23,565 nt of DNA from contig CAVVVS010000065.1 in the NCBI GenBank assembly GCA_963751355.1, positions 1-23,565 of the forward strand, read 5' to 3'. This document shows, one piece after another, positions 1 through 8,450 of this stretch. The position numbers were made by a program, and so were the translations under genes. The notes beneath the pieces were generated by a model. The model saw nothing but the letters and a program-made list of their open reading frames with translations, had not been told where the DNA came from and did no database searches. Positions within the stretch are counted from its first letter, which is position 1, and every line of letters starts with the position of its first letter. Source of the stretch: CAVVVS01 sp963751355. Lineage in GTDB: Bacteria > Bacteroidota > Ignavibacteria > Ignavibacteriales > Ignavibacteriaceae.

Positions 1-1
1 T

Positions 2-1621
2 GTGTTATGTCTGGTTACTTGGTTGGATTACGTATTGCTTAAGCTTGTGAATTATGTACTTTATGGACTTGCTGAAATTGCAATTGCTGCAACGGATCTT
101 GCCGAAGTGCTTGGTATGGCAATCGGGTTAAATTTATTATTCGGTTTACCTTTATTGATTGGTGTATCGATTACGGTACTTGATACTGTGCTTCTGCTGA
201 TTTTACAAAATTACGGCATGCGAAAAATGGAAGCGTTCATAGTCAGTTTAATCGGAGTGATCGGTGTATCATTTCTGGTAGAGATATTTTTTGCAAAGCC
301 TGATGCAGCTTCCGTGCTCAGCGGTTTTATACCATCGATTCCAAATTCGGATGCTCTGTATATTGCCATCGGTATAATTGGTGCAACTGTTATGCCTCAT
401 AATCTTTACCTTCATTCGGCTCTCGTCCAAACCAGGAATTATAAAAAAGATGCACCGAATTTGAGGACCGCTATTAAGTACAATTTGATGGATTCTACAA
501 TAGCACTAAATCTAGCATTCTTTGTAAATGCCGCGATACTTATTCTCTCCGCCGCAGTTTTTTTCAACAATAATCTCTTTAATGTAGTTGATATTCAGGA
601 CGCACATCGATTATTGGAACCATTGTTGGGAACTTTTTTAGCGCCGGTACTTTTTGCGGTTGCGTTAATTGCTGCGGGGCAAAGTTCAACTATCACCGGT
701 ACCCTGGCGGGACAGATTGTTATGGAAGGCTATTTAAATTTACGTATTAGATTATGGTTAAGGCGATTAATTACAAGGTTATTGGCGATTACCCCCGCAT
801 TCTTAACAATAATAATTGCAGGTAATCAGTCTGTTGGGGCACTGTTGATATTGAGCCAAGTTGTTTTAAGTCTGCAATTAGGTTTTGCGGTAATTCCACT
901 AATTCATTTTGTCAGCGACAAGAAAAAGATGGGTGAATTTGCAATTAATTTTTGGGTAAAATCAGCTTCATGGTTAGTGGCAATTGTTATTTTAATTCTT
1001 AATATCCAATTAATAATTGACGTAATAAATTCATGGATGGTTAGTGCAGGAGATTATAAAATAATACTTCAGCTTACACTCATTCCCATCATGGCGGCTT
1101 TCGGATTATTATTATTGTATATAACTTTTGCACCTTACATTAAACAGAAAATTACAGCCAAGACTAAATTACCTCACGGAAGCCCTGAGGATATAATTGA
1201 CTTTTCACCTACCCGCTATAATAAAATAGCTATCACACTCGATTTTTCCGAATTAGATAAAAAAACCATCGTACATGCTACGTCACAAGGGGGATTGAAA
1301 TCGGAATATTTACTCGTACACATTGTTGAAACAGCCGGTGCAAGATTGCTGGGAAAGGATATCTCGGATTTTGAAACCAATGAGGATAGAAGTTACCTTG
1401 AAAAATACGCTAAAAATATGAGGAGCAATGGTTATAATGTAACTTTTACACTTGGGTACGGTGAACCGGTTCGTGCAATACCCGGTTTAATTGACGAATT
1501 TAAAGCCGACCTTCTGGTAATGGGAGCGCACGGGCATAGGGGATTAAAAGATATTATTTTCGGAACAACGGTTAATCCGGTGAGGCATAAAGTTAGAATA
1601 CCTGTTTTAATTGTCAGTTAA
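2..1621 (+). CDS. Nramp divalent metal transporter fused to UspA domain (5'-truncated)
   Basis: An inner-membrane, proton-coupled Mn2+/Fe2+ importer of the Nramp/MntH family, cut by the window start. The first helices with the family's DPGN motif lie upstream. The visible part has many hydrophobic helices, an EIAIAATDLAEVLG segment near residues 25-38 and the TM6 signature MPHNLYLHSALVQTR near residues 130-145. After the last helix (to about residue 385) comes a cytoplasmic UspA domain, about residues 405-539, ending in the nucleotide-binding pattern G-x2-G-x9-G-T (from Gly508). MntH proteins without a Usp domain end at the membrane part; the fused domain may sense ATP or stress and tune transport, which is inference. 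Residues 1-20 fit the family poorly, so the reading frame at the window edge is uncertain. The true start is not in the window. Confidence 0.9.
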   Translation: MLCLVTWLDYVLLKLVNYVLYGLAEIAIAATDLAEVLGMAIGLNLLFGLPLLIGVSITVLDTVLLLILQNYGMRKMEAFIVSLIGVIGVSFLVEIFFAKPDAASVLSGFIPSIPNSDALYIAIGIIGATVMPHNLYLHSALVQTRNYKKDAPNLRTAIKYNLMDSTIALNLAFFVNAAILILSAAVFFNNNLFNVVDIQDAHRLLEPLLGTFLAPVLFAVALIAAGQSSTITGTLAGQIVMEGYLNLRIRLWLRRLITRLLAITPAFLTIIIAGNQSVGALLILSQVVLSLQLGFAVIPLIHFVSDKKKMGEFAINFWVKSASWLVAIVILILNIQLIIDVINSWMVSAGDYKIILQLTLIPIMAAFGLLLLYITFAPYIKQKITAKTKLPHGSPEDIIDFSPTRYNKIAITLDFSELDKKTIVHATSQGGLKSEYLLVHIVETAGARLLGKDISDFETNEDRSYLEKYAKNMRSNGYNVTFTLGYGEPVRAIPGLIDEFKADLLVMGAHGHRGLKDIIFGTTVNPVRHKVRIPVLIVS

Positions 1622-2025
1622 TAAATTTTTTTTCATATTTAACCAAAACGGTTATTTCGGATATTCGTAAGAAAATTTATTTGATTATTTTCATGGCTCA
1701 GAAATCTTTTCCTAAAATTTATTACTTTGTAAGTATAACAATCTAATTACTTTTAAATCAGTGACTATCAGTTTCATAAACATCAACCTAATTTTCTATG
1801 TTCGCTTTATAATTTTTATAATAACAAAGGATTAACGCACACAAAATTATTATTATATCGCTTCTAATTTGATATCTTATCTGAAGGGGAATTATCTTTC
1901 AGATACTCATTTTACAATAACTCTCATATATTGGCTACTGACTCTTCACCTAATAAATTCCCGGAAATTATGAACCAAAGATCTGTAAAATTTGTTTTAT
2001 ATGTAAAGTTGAAAAAAGGAAATTT
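1622..2025. other. gene-free leader upstream of photolyase
   Basis: A 404-base AT-rich stretch between the transporter and the photolyase gene. A T-run follows the transporter stop and a short AACC/GGTT inverted repeat lies near 1640, but there is no convincing terminator hairpin. I see no tRNA, no plausible coding frame and no repeat. It presumably holds the photolyase promoter, which I cannot place. Confidence 0.6.
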
Positions 2026-3369
2026 ATGAACGATAAAAGAGTAAGAGTAATTGAGCCCGGGATTAATCAAAATGGACCCGTTATTTACTGGATGAGCAGA
2101 GATCAACGTGTATATGACAATTGGGCTTTATTATTTGCACAAGAACTTGCTTTGCAACGAAACGAAAAACTTCTTGTTATTTTTACCGTTGTATCCGAAT
2201 TTGGACAGGCGGCTTTTAGACAATATGCCTTTATGATTAAGGGTCTGCAAGAAGTAGAGAAAACCCTTGCTGAACTTAATATTCCATTTCATCTTTTAAC
2301 GGGAAATCCGGAAGATGAAATTCCCGGTTTGATAAATAAATTACATGCCGGCATCCTGGTAACAGATTTTGATCCAATCAGAGTTAAAAAAGAATGGAAA
2401 GCCTCGGTAGCAGATAAAGTACCTATCCCCATTTATGAGGTCGATTCACACAATATAGTGCCGGCTTTTTTTGTCTCCGGAAAAGAAGAATTTGCTGCCC
2501 GCACTCTAAGACCAAAAATCACAAAATCTTTAACTGAATTTTTAGAAGAGATTCCTCAACCGGAAAAAATGTCCCGCAAAAACAAATTAGTCAATCATAT
2601 AAATAAATGGGATGAAATATACTTCAAATTAAAAATTGATTTTACCGTTCCGGAAGTGGACTGGGTAAAACCCGGTGAAAAAGCGGCACTAAATGTAATG
2701 CAGCAGTTTCTAAAAAATAGAATTTTTTTGTACTATGAATTCAGAAATGATCCTGTCAGAAATGTATCTTCAAAGTTATCTCCATATTTGCATTTCGGAC
2801 AAATATCGGCACAAAGAATAGCACTGGAAATAGAAAAAATTCGTATACCGGCCAATGTAAGAGAATCATTTCTGGAGCAATTAATTGTACGAAGAGAACT
2901 GTCGGATAATTTTTGTTATTATAACAAAAACTATGATTCGTTTGAGGGATTCCCTGAATGGGCGCAAATAACTTTGAATAATCATGAAAACGATAATAGA
3001 AAATATATCTATTCACTCGAGGAATTTGAAAGAGCCAGAACGCATGACGATCTTTGGAATGCAGCACAAGCAGAATTGGTTGTAAATGGAATGATGCACG
3101 GTTATATGAGAATGTATTGGGCAAAAAAAATTTTAGAATGGTCAAGAAAACCAAGGGAAGCATTAACCATTGCAATGTTTCTCAATGATAAATATTCTCT
3201 CGACGGCAGAGATCCAAACGGATATGTGGGATGTGCCTGGGCAATAGGCGGTGTACACGACCGGGCCTGGAAAGAAAGACCTATTTTCGGAAAGATTAGA
3301 TATATGAATCGAAAAGGCTGCGAAAGGAAATTTGATGTTGAAGCTTATATTAAAAAATTTGGTTTTTAG
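2026..3369 (+). CDS. phr: class II CPD deoxyribodipyrimidine photolyase
   Basis: A flavoprotein that uses light to split cyclobutane pyrimidine dimers in DNA. At 447 residues it has the normal class II length. The class II N-terminal motif WMSRDQRVYDNWAL is at residues 22-35, in the Rossmann-like antenna domain (to about 150). The C-terminal FAD half shows SSKLSPYLHFGQIS (248-261), EQLIVRREL (284-292), a Trp/Asn-rich helix at 342-372 and the conserved NDKYSLDGRDPNGY block (387-400), followed by GVHDRAWKERPIFGKIRYM. These blocks separate class II from the class I PhrB and cryptochrome families. The ATG is preceded by AAAAAAGGAAATTT, an acceptable ribosome site. The gene stands alone, with gaps of about 400 and 280 bases on either side. 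Confidence 0.95.
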   Translation: MNDKRVRVIEPGINQNGPVIYWMSRDQRVYDNWALLFAQELALQRNEKLLVIFTVVSEFGQAAFRQYAFMIKGLQEVEKTLAELNIPFHLLTGNPEDEIPGLINKLHAGILVTDFDPIRVKKEWKASVADKVPIPIYEVDSHNIVPAFFVSGKEEFAARTLRPKITKSLTEFLEEIPQPEKMSRKNKLVNHINKWDEIYFKLKIDFTVPEVDWVKPGEKAALNVMQQFLKNRIFLYYEFRNDPVRNVSSKLSPYLHFGQISAQRIALEIEKIRIPANVRESFLEQLIVRRELSDNFCYYNKNYDSFEGFPEWAQITLNNHENDNRKYIYSLEEFERARTHDDLWNAAQAELVVNGMMHGYMRMYWAKKILEWSRKPREALTIAMFLNDKYSLDGRDPNGYVGCAWAIGGVHDRAWKERPIFGKIRYMNRKGCERKFDVEAYIKKFGF

Positions 3370-3650
3370 CCGCTGAATCCGGCGGGAAAATAAATTAAAT
3401 TTGATACAACCGCCTATCTCAATTTGTACCGATCTGAATGAAGAGAGGTATTTCGCGAATAAATTATATATTAATCCATGCTGATCTGTAAAGTCCGTAT
3501 TATTCGTGTCCCATTCGTTTCATATAAAAAAAAGCATTTAATATAATCCGGCATCTCACAAGATTACCAAATAAGATTCATTATTGTGAGTAACTTATTT
3601 CATTTAGTGCTAAAAATAATTTAGTTTGAATTAAAAAATCGAGGAATAAA

Positions 3651-4961
3651 ATGCAAAAGAGACCTGCGCTGCCGGAGTGGGATATTCAGTTCGAGATTAA
3701 ATCGCTTCATAAGCAGGGCGCGTTAGGAAAACTACTGACCGTTATTGGTGAAGAAGGCGCCATAGTGGGAGAAATAACTACCGAGTTTGTCGGTAAGACA
3801 CATTCTTTCAGGAAAATTACTGTCTCGGTTTATGATGATGAGAACCTATCGTCCCTTATCAAAGCCATTAATGAAAAGACAGAAGCAAAAATCTTATCTT
3901 TTAAGGACCTCGTTTACGAAAGACATAAGGGCGGTAAAATACACTGCGGCAGGAAAGCGGATGTTAAAAATATATGGGACTTGAGATATATTTATACACC
4001 CGGAGTTGCAAGAATATCGAAAGAGATTCATGCTAATCCTGAAAAAGCCAGAGAATATACAAGCATTTCAAACAGTGTCGGTATTTTTACGAACGGTACA
4101 AGAGTGCTGGGACTCGGAGATATAGGGGTTTTGGCAGGGATGCCGGTTATGGAAGGGAAGGCCGTTATTTATGATCAATTTGTGGGTATCAGCGCCACTC
4201 CAATCTTGGTTAATACAAAAGACCCTGATGAATTTATTAATATTGTTGAAAAGATATCACCCACTTTCGGAGGGATTCATCTCGAAGATATAAGAATGCC
4301 TGATTGTTTCTATATAGAGGAAGAACTTATTAAACGATTGAACAAGCCTGTTATGCATGATGATCAGCATGGAACAGCTACGGTTGTTCTTGCAGCCATC
4401 ATAAATGCACTTAAGCAGACGGGACATTTGAAAGATAAAAAAATTAAAGTGGCACAAATTGGGTTAGGAGCTGCGGGTCTCGGTATTGCCAGACTGTTGA
4501 TAGATTATGGGGTGGAAGTTATCGGCAGTGATATAAATGAAGAATCAAGAAAGAGATTGGTAAACTACGGCGGTCAAATTGCGAACCTTGGAGAGGCGAT
4601 GAGCCTGGCAGATGTAATTATTGCAACAACCGGTGTTGTGGGTTTAATTAAAAGTGAAATGATTAAGAAGGGACAAATAATACTTGCTTTATCGAATCCT
4701 GTGCCGGAAATATCCCCGGAAGAAGCGTTGAACGCAGGCGCTTCATTCGCGGCAGACGGTAAAAGTATTAACAACGCTCTTGCTTTCCCGGGATTATTTA
4801 AAGCGGCTTTAGAAAATAATGCAATGCAAATTACTCCTAAAATGAAAATTGCAGCAGCCGAAGTAATTTCGGAAATAGCAGACGAGAATGAATTAGTCCC
4901 GAGTCCTTTTCATCCCGAAGTTCATAAAAAAGTTACCGAAGCCGTAAAGCAAGTTTGTTGA
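3651..4961 (+). CDS. malic enzyme with N-terminal ACT domain
   Basis: Oxidatively decarboxylates malate to pyruvate with reduction of NAD(P)+, linking the TCA cycle to pyruvate. Residues 10-90 form an ACT-type regulatory fold. The catalytic part has Tyr115 (YTPGVA), Lys170 (GMPVMEGK), the metal ligands Glu212/Asp213 (HLEDI) and Asp237/Asp238 (HDDQHGTA), and then a Rossmann domain with GLGAAGLG at 271-278. Asp294 at the end of the second beta strand favours NAD over NADP; this is inference. The LSNPVPE and NALAFPG motifs are present. At 436 residues it is the short bacterial form without a phosphotransacetylase tail. The ATG at 3651 has GAGGAA upstream. The ACT ligand is unknown; an amino acid is the usual kind. 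Confidence 0.93.
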   Translation: MQKRPALPEWDIQFEIKSLHKQGALGKLLTVIGEEGAIVGEITTEFVGKTHSFRKITVSVYDDENLSSLIKAINEKTEAKILSFKDLVYERHKGGKIHCGRKADVKNIWDLRYIYTPGVARISKEIHANPEKAREYTSISNSVGIFTNGTRVLGLGDIGVLAGMPVMEGKAVIYDQFVGISATPILVNTKDPDEFINIVEKISPTFGGIHLEDIRMPDCFYIEEELIKRLNKPVMHDDQHGTATVVLAAIINALKQTGHLKDKKIKVAQIGLGAAGLGIARLLIDYGVEVIGSDINEESRKRLVNYGGQIANLGEAMSLADVIIATTGVVGLIKSEMIKKGQIILALSNPVPEISPEEALNAGASFAADGKSINNALAFPGLFKAALENNAMQITPKMKIAAAEVISEIADENELVPSPFHPEVHKKVTEAVKQVC

Positions 4962-5237
4962 GATAATAACAAACAAATCAGTAAGGTTCCTGGTTTGGCT
5001 TAGTACGATAGTTCCGAGTACAACACACAAATGTTATTCTTATGTAAGTCGGAATTTCAAATCACGAGTTGATCGGTAAAGGGAAAAAACTGAAAATGTT
5101 GAACCTCGAGATTATGCGCCGGCTTCGAAATAACGCCCTTGAGAAAATGTGTTGCCTTAAACATTTCAATATTTCAGATAATTTACTAACTTTATCGTCC
5201 CAAATCTGGTAATTATAAACAATCATTGCGGATAAGA

Positions 5238-6125
5238 ATGAAAAAGTACAGAGTATTATTATTTTATAAATATGTCACTTATAAAGAACCCGCCGAATTT
5301 AAAAATACGCATCTTGAATGGTGCATGAATAATGATATTAAAGGCAGAGTATTCATCGCCGAAGAAGGAATAAACGGAACGGTGTCGGGCACAGTTGAAA
5401 ACATAGAATTATATAAAAATAATTTACGCAGTTACGGGGAATTTGAAGATATAGTTTTCAAGGAAGACGAAGCCGACGAACATGCTTTCGAAAAAATGCA
5501 TGTCAGAGTTAAAAGGGAAATCGTGCATTCGGGATTGAATGACACCTCATTAGAGAACGGAGGGAAAAGGATTACACCCGAAGAGTTGCTGAAGTTTTAT
5601 GAGGAAGGGAAAGATTTTATAATTGTTGACGCGCGCAATGGGTATGAAAGTCAAATCGGGCATTTTAAAAATGCAATTACTCCGCCTATGAAGAATTTTC
5701 GCGATTGGAAAAAAGTAGTTGATGATTTAAAAGATATAAAAGACAAAACAGTTATTACTTACTGCACGGGCGGCATCAGATGTGAGAAAGCTTCTGCGTA
5801 TATGGTAGAGCAAGGATTCCAGGACGTTTATCAATTAAACGGCGGGATAGTTACTTTTACGAAACAAAATCCAAATACAATTTGGGAGGGTGGAATATTT
5901 GTGTTCGATAACAGGTATGTTGTTGAGCCGAATACAGACCCGAAAGTAAGGCACGTAGCGAAATGCCAATTTTGCGGCGAACCAACTTCGTACTATATCA
6001 ATTGCCATAATGTTGAATGCGATAAGATTATAATTACCTGTCATAAATGTAAAGTTGAAAATGATTACTGCTGCTCGGATGAATGCAGACAAGCACCCCG
6101 TAAACGTAAAAGAATCTATGGTTGA
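5238..6125 (+). CDS. trhO: tRNA uridine(34) hydroxylase, TrhO/YceA rhodanese family
   Basis: Family members hydroxylate U34 of tRNA, the prephenate-independent route to 5-hydroxyuridine. The protein of 295 residues has the N-terminal TrhO domain (1-100, with AEEGINGTVSGT at 41-52) and a rhodanese domain (about 115-210) with the active-site loop YCTGGIRC: Cys176 catalytic, Cys182 second. The C-terminal tail carries nine cysteines (243-283), consistent with a zinc-binding end. I start at ATG 5238 (MKKYRVLLFYKYV), which matches the family; an in-frame TTG at 5226 would add four residues and looks unlikely. The stop overlaps the next gene by 8 bases, so the two are probably translationally coupled. 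Confidence 0.92.
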   Translation: MKKYRVLLFYKYVTYKEPAEFKNTHLEWCMNNDIKGRVFIAEEGINGTVSGTVENIELYKNNLRSYGEFEDIVFKEDEADEHAFEKMHVRVKREIVHSGLNDTSLENGGKRITPEELLKFYEEGKDFIIVDARNGYESQIGHFKNAITPPMKNFRDWKKVVDDLKDIKDKTVITYCTGGIRCEKASAYMVEQGFQDVYQLNGGIVTFTKQNPNTIWEGGIFVFDNRYVVEPNTDPKVRHVAKCQFCGEPTSYYINCHNVECDKIIITCHKCKVENDYCCSDECRQAPRKRKRIYG

Positions 6126-6633
6126 TTTTGACATTATAAAAGTTGCAGCAAACCATGCAAAAGCAATAATTGAATTATATCGTAATGTAGCTTCAATTGA
6201 GGGAGGACTTGCCAGAACCCGCGATGAAATTACCGACGACTTCGTTGAGAGTTTAATTCAAAACAGTGTGGAGCGAGGGTTAATTTTTATTGCGGTCGAT
6301 ATGTTTTCCGGAAAAGTGTTGGGGGAAATTCATTGCTATTCACCCGGAATAAAAGTCTTTGATCATGTTTTAAGTGAATTAACAATAGCGGTTGATCCTT
6401 TATATCAAGGTAAAGGAATAGGGAAAAGACTTTTTAATCATCTTTTGAATGAAGTTAAGCAAAATCGTCCTCATATATTAAGGGTTGAGCTTTTTGCGAG
6501 GGAGAGTAATCAAAAAGCTCTTAAATTTTATGAGAAACTAGGATTTAAAATAGAGGGTAAATTATCGGGAAGAATTAAAAGCAGCGGAGAAGGATACGAA
6601 GCCGATATCCCGATGGCATGGATTAGAAATTAA
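6118..6633 (+). CDS. GNAT family N-acetyltransferase
   Basis: Transfers an acetyl group from acetyl-CoA to an unidentified amine. The 171 residues hold one GNAT fold: motif A runs from strand beta4 (SELTIAVDP, 86-94) into the pyrophosphate loop YQGKGIGKRL (96-105), and motif B is NQKALKFYEKLGF (131-143). The ATG at 6118 lies inside the last codons of the trhO-like gene; upstream in-frame TTG/ATG codons near 6055 lie deeper in that gene and would add a non-family extension. The overlap suggests one mRNA and perhaps a linked role in tRNA or protein modification, but nothing in the sequence names the substrate. Confidence 0.85.
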   Translation: MVDFDIIKVAANHAKAIIELYRNVASIEGGLARTRDEITDDFVESLIQNSVERGLIFIAVDMFSGKVLGEIHCYSPGIKVFDHVLSELTIAVDPLYQGKGIGKRLFNHLLNEVKQNRPHILRVELFARESNQKALKFYEKLGFKIEGKLSGRIKSSGEGYEADIPMAWIRN

Positions 6634-6735
6634 AATTTGCTTTGCGTAATTTGCCATCCAAGCAATTAATCCAGCCTTTCATTACATTTCTTGAACTAAT
6701 TTTTTCTTTTAAATAAATTTTGATCAAATAAATTT

Positions 6736-7227
6736 GTGCTGAAAATTTATTATAAAATTCAACCCTGGATTGTATCCGTACTTATTGCCCCGGTTGCTGT
6801 GTATCTCGTAATGAACCGGGGAACTTATACGTGGATAGATAATGCCGACCTGGTTATACACGAAGCCGGGCATATAGTATTTATACTTTTCGGAAGGTTC
6901 ATATATATTTCCGGGGGTACCTTAATGCAGATCATTCTTCCCTCGTTAATTGTATTTTATTTTATTAAAAATTATTACAGAACGGGTGTCCAGATTGGGC
7001 TGCTGTGGCTCGGGCAAAATTTGATTAACATCAGTGTTTATGCAGCTGATGCTAGAGCAAGAAAATTACACCTGCTTGGAGGAAACCGCGTTATACATGA
7101 TTGGAATTATTTATTGGGAAGATTAGGAATACTCAGTTATGATACTGAAGTTGGTTATTTCTTTGTAGGCCTGGCAATTATTGTTTTCAGTGTTGCCTTT
7201 TTAATGCCTCTGATAATTCGAGATTAA
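6736..7227 (+). CDS. membrane protein with HEAGH zinc-peptidase-like motif
   Basis: A 163-residue integral membrane protein with about four to five hydrophobic segments (near 10-26, 43-57, 62-78, 84-102 and 139-160). The HEAGH motif at residues 42-46 at the start of the second segment is the HExxH pattern of intramembrane zinc proteases such as the M50 site-2 family. A GGTLMQIILPS segment follows at 60-70, and a second motif with a possible metal ligand, HDWNYLLG, lies at 121-128. The usual M50 NxxPxxxLDG motif is absent, so it is either a small divergent relative or a non-peptidase. The only plausible start is GTG 6736, without a clear ribosome site. Its function is not known to me. Confidence 0.7.
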   Translation: MLKIYYKIQPWIVSVLIAPVAVYLVMNRGTYTWIDNADLVIHEAGHIVFILFGRFIYISGGTLMQIILPSLIVFYFIKNYYRTGVQIGLLWLGQNLINISVYAADARARKLHLLGGNRVIHDWNYLLGRLGILSYDTEVGYFFVGLAIIVFSVAFLMPLIIRD

Positions 7228-7273
7228 ATATTATTTTATTGTTCAATTAAAATTAATTCCAGAATATTAAATT

Positions 7274-8116
7274 ATGAACTTCAGATTGTTATTAATCCAA
7301 TTAATTTTTTTACCCTATTTTATAACATTTGCACAACAAGGTTTAGTGAAATCTTATTACCCGGATGATACATTAAAATCAGAAATAAATTATTCCGATA
7401 ATATAAGAGAGGGCGCCGCTAAATTTTATTTTCCCAACGGTAAAATTAGACAGGAAGTTACTTATCAGAACGGAAAAATTGAAGGACTGGTCAAGGTTTA
7501 TTCCGACAGCGGGAAAATAAGTGAAACATACAACCTGGAAGATGGGAAAAGGGAAGGTCCGGCTTCTTTATTTCAAAAAGACGGCACTTATCTCACGAGT
7601 GTGGAATATAAAGAAGGTAAACTGCTTCCGAAAAAAACAATAACAATGGATGAAACACAAACCACCGCAGCAGCAGATAAGAAAAAGCAGGAAAAATATA
7701 ATGCAGATAAAATTGCCGCTGAGAAAAAGAAAAAAGTATCGAACGCAAATCCTCCGCCTGTACTAGTTGAAAAGAATTATTCTGATGATCCCGCTTACTA
7801 TATGTCGGCTGAAATTATGCCTGAACCTGCCGGAGGAATGAAAGCATTATTAAGCAAAGTGTATTATCCGGCTGAAGCCAAAAAGGATAATATCAAAGGT
7901 GTGGTGAAAATTAAAACATACATTGATCAATATGGCAATGTAACCCGGGCAGATATCGTTAAGGGAATAGGGCACGGGTGTGATGAAGCCGCAAAAATTG
8001 CCGTTTTCTATGCTAAATTTAAACCGGGTTTAATAAAAGGGCAGCCCGTTAAAATACAGATGATAATTCCGATTAAATTTCCGCCGACGGATGATACCGC
8101 GGTCGGGAAAAATTGA
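7274..8116 (+). CDS. secreted MORN-repeat protein with TonB C-terminal domain
   Basis: An exported protein of 280 residues. A signal peptide (1-20, ending ITFA/QQ) is followed by about four MORN-like beta repeats (about 25-118, recurring patterns such as YFPNGKIRQEVTYQNGKIEG), a Lys/Ala-rich linker (125-160) and a TonB C-terminal domain (about 185-270), with YPAEAKKDNIKGVVKIKTYI, GCDEAA and an IPIKF end. Classical TonB has an uncleaved N-terminal anchor and energises outer-membrane receptors together with ExbBD. Here the N terminus looks cleavable and no exbB/exbD is nearby, so a true TonB role is doubtful; an envelope scaffold is equally possible. The ATG is 46 bases after the membrane protein stop, so the two could share a transcript. 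Confidence 0.82.
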   Translation: MNFRLLLIQLIFLPYFITFAQQGLVKSYYPDDTLKSEINYSDNIREGAAKFYFPNGKIRQEVTYQNGKIEGLVKVYSDSGKISETYNLEDGKREGPASLFQKDGTYLTSVEYKEGKLLPKKTITMDETQTTAAADKKKQEKYNADKIAAEKKKKVSNANPPPVLVEKNYSDDPAYYMSAEIMPEPAGGMKALLSKVYYPAEAKKDNIKGVVKIKTYIDQYGNVTRADIVKGIGHGCDEAAKIAVFYAKFKPGLIKGQPVKIQMIIPIKFPPTDDTAVGKN

Positions 8117-8450
8117 CATTCGATTAAAGTAAATGCCGGAATGTATAAAAATTATTAATGTGCGCAGCAGCCAATAATAGTAATAAAATAAAAATTGTAA
8201 AAAAGTATTTATAAGTTATTCTGAACTTGATACCGAATCTTGAAAAGAATGTGTGTCCGGGATTTGTAGAAAAATTTAAATGAATTTTATTCGGCTGCTT
8301 AATTGATGAATTGATATCACTTCGTGATTTAAAAGTAAAACAGAATTGCAGAAAAATATTCTATCGGTACTTGAAGAAAAATATATTCGTAGTTAAAATG
8401 ATTGAAATACCAACCTTTATCGCGTTTCAAGATCAGGCATTCTGATCCTT
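8117..8450. other. convergent intergenic region
   Basis: A 334-base AT-rich stretch between the plus-strand MORN/TonB gene and the minus-strand pdxB gene. Apart from a small inverted repeat next to the pdxB stop, I see no coding frame, RNA gene or repeat. Confidence 0.5.
8431..8447 (-). terminator. hairpin just past the pdxB stop
   Basis: A perfect 6-bp inverted repeat GATCAG/CTGATC with a five-base loop, three bases beyond the pdxB stop on the minus strand. The sequence after it is not a good U-tract on either strand, so it is a weak terminator candidate or an RNA-end stabiliser. Confidence 0.35.

Noticed and set aside
2756..3175. Minus-strand open frame of 139 codons within the photolyase gene.
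   Set aside because: Overlaps conserved FAD-binding blocks on the other strand and has no family resemblance.
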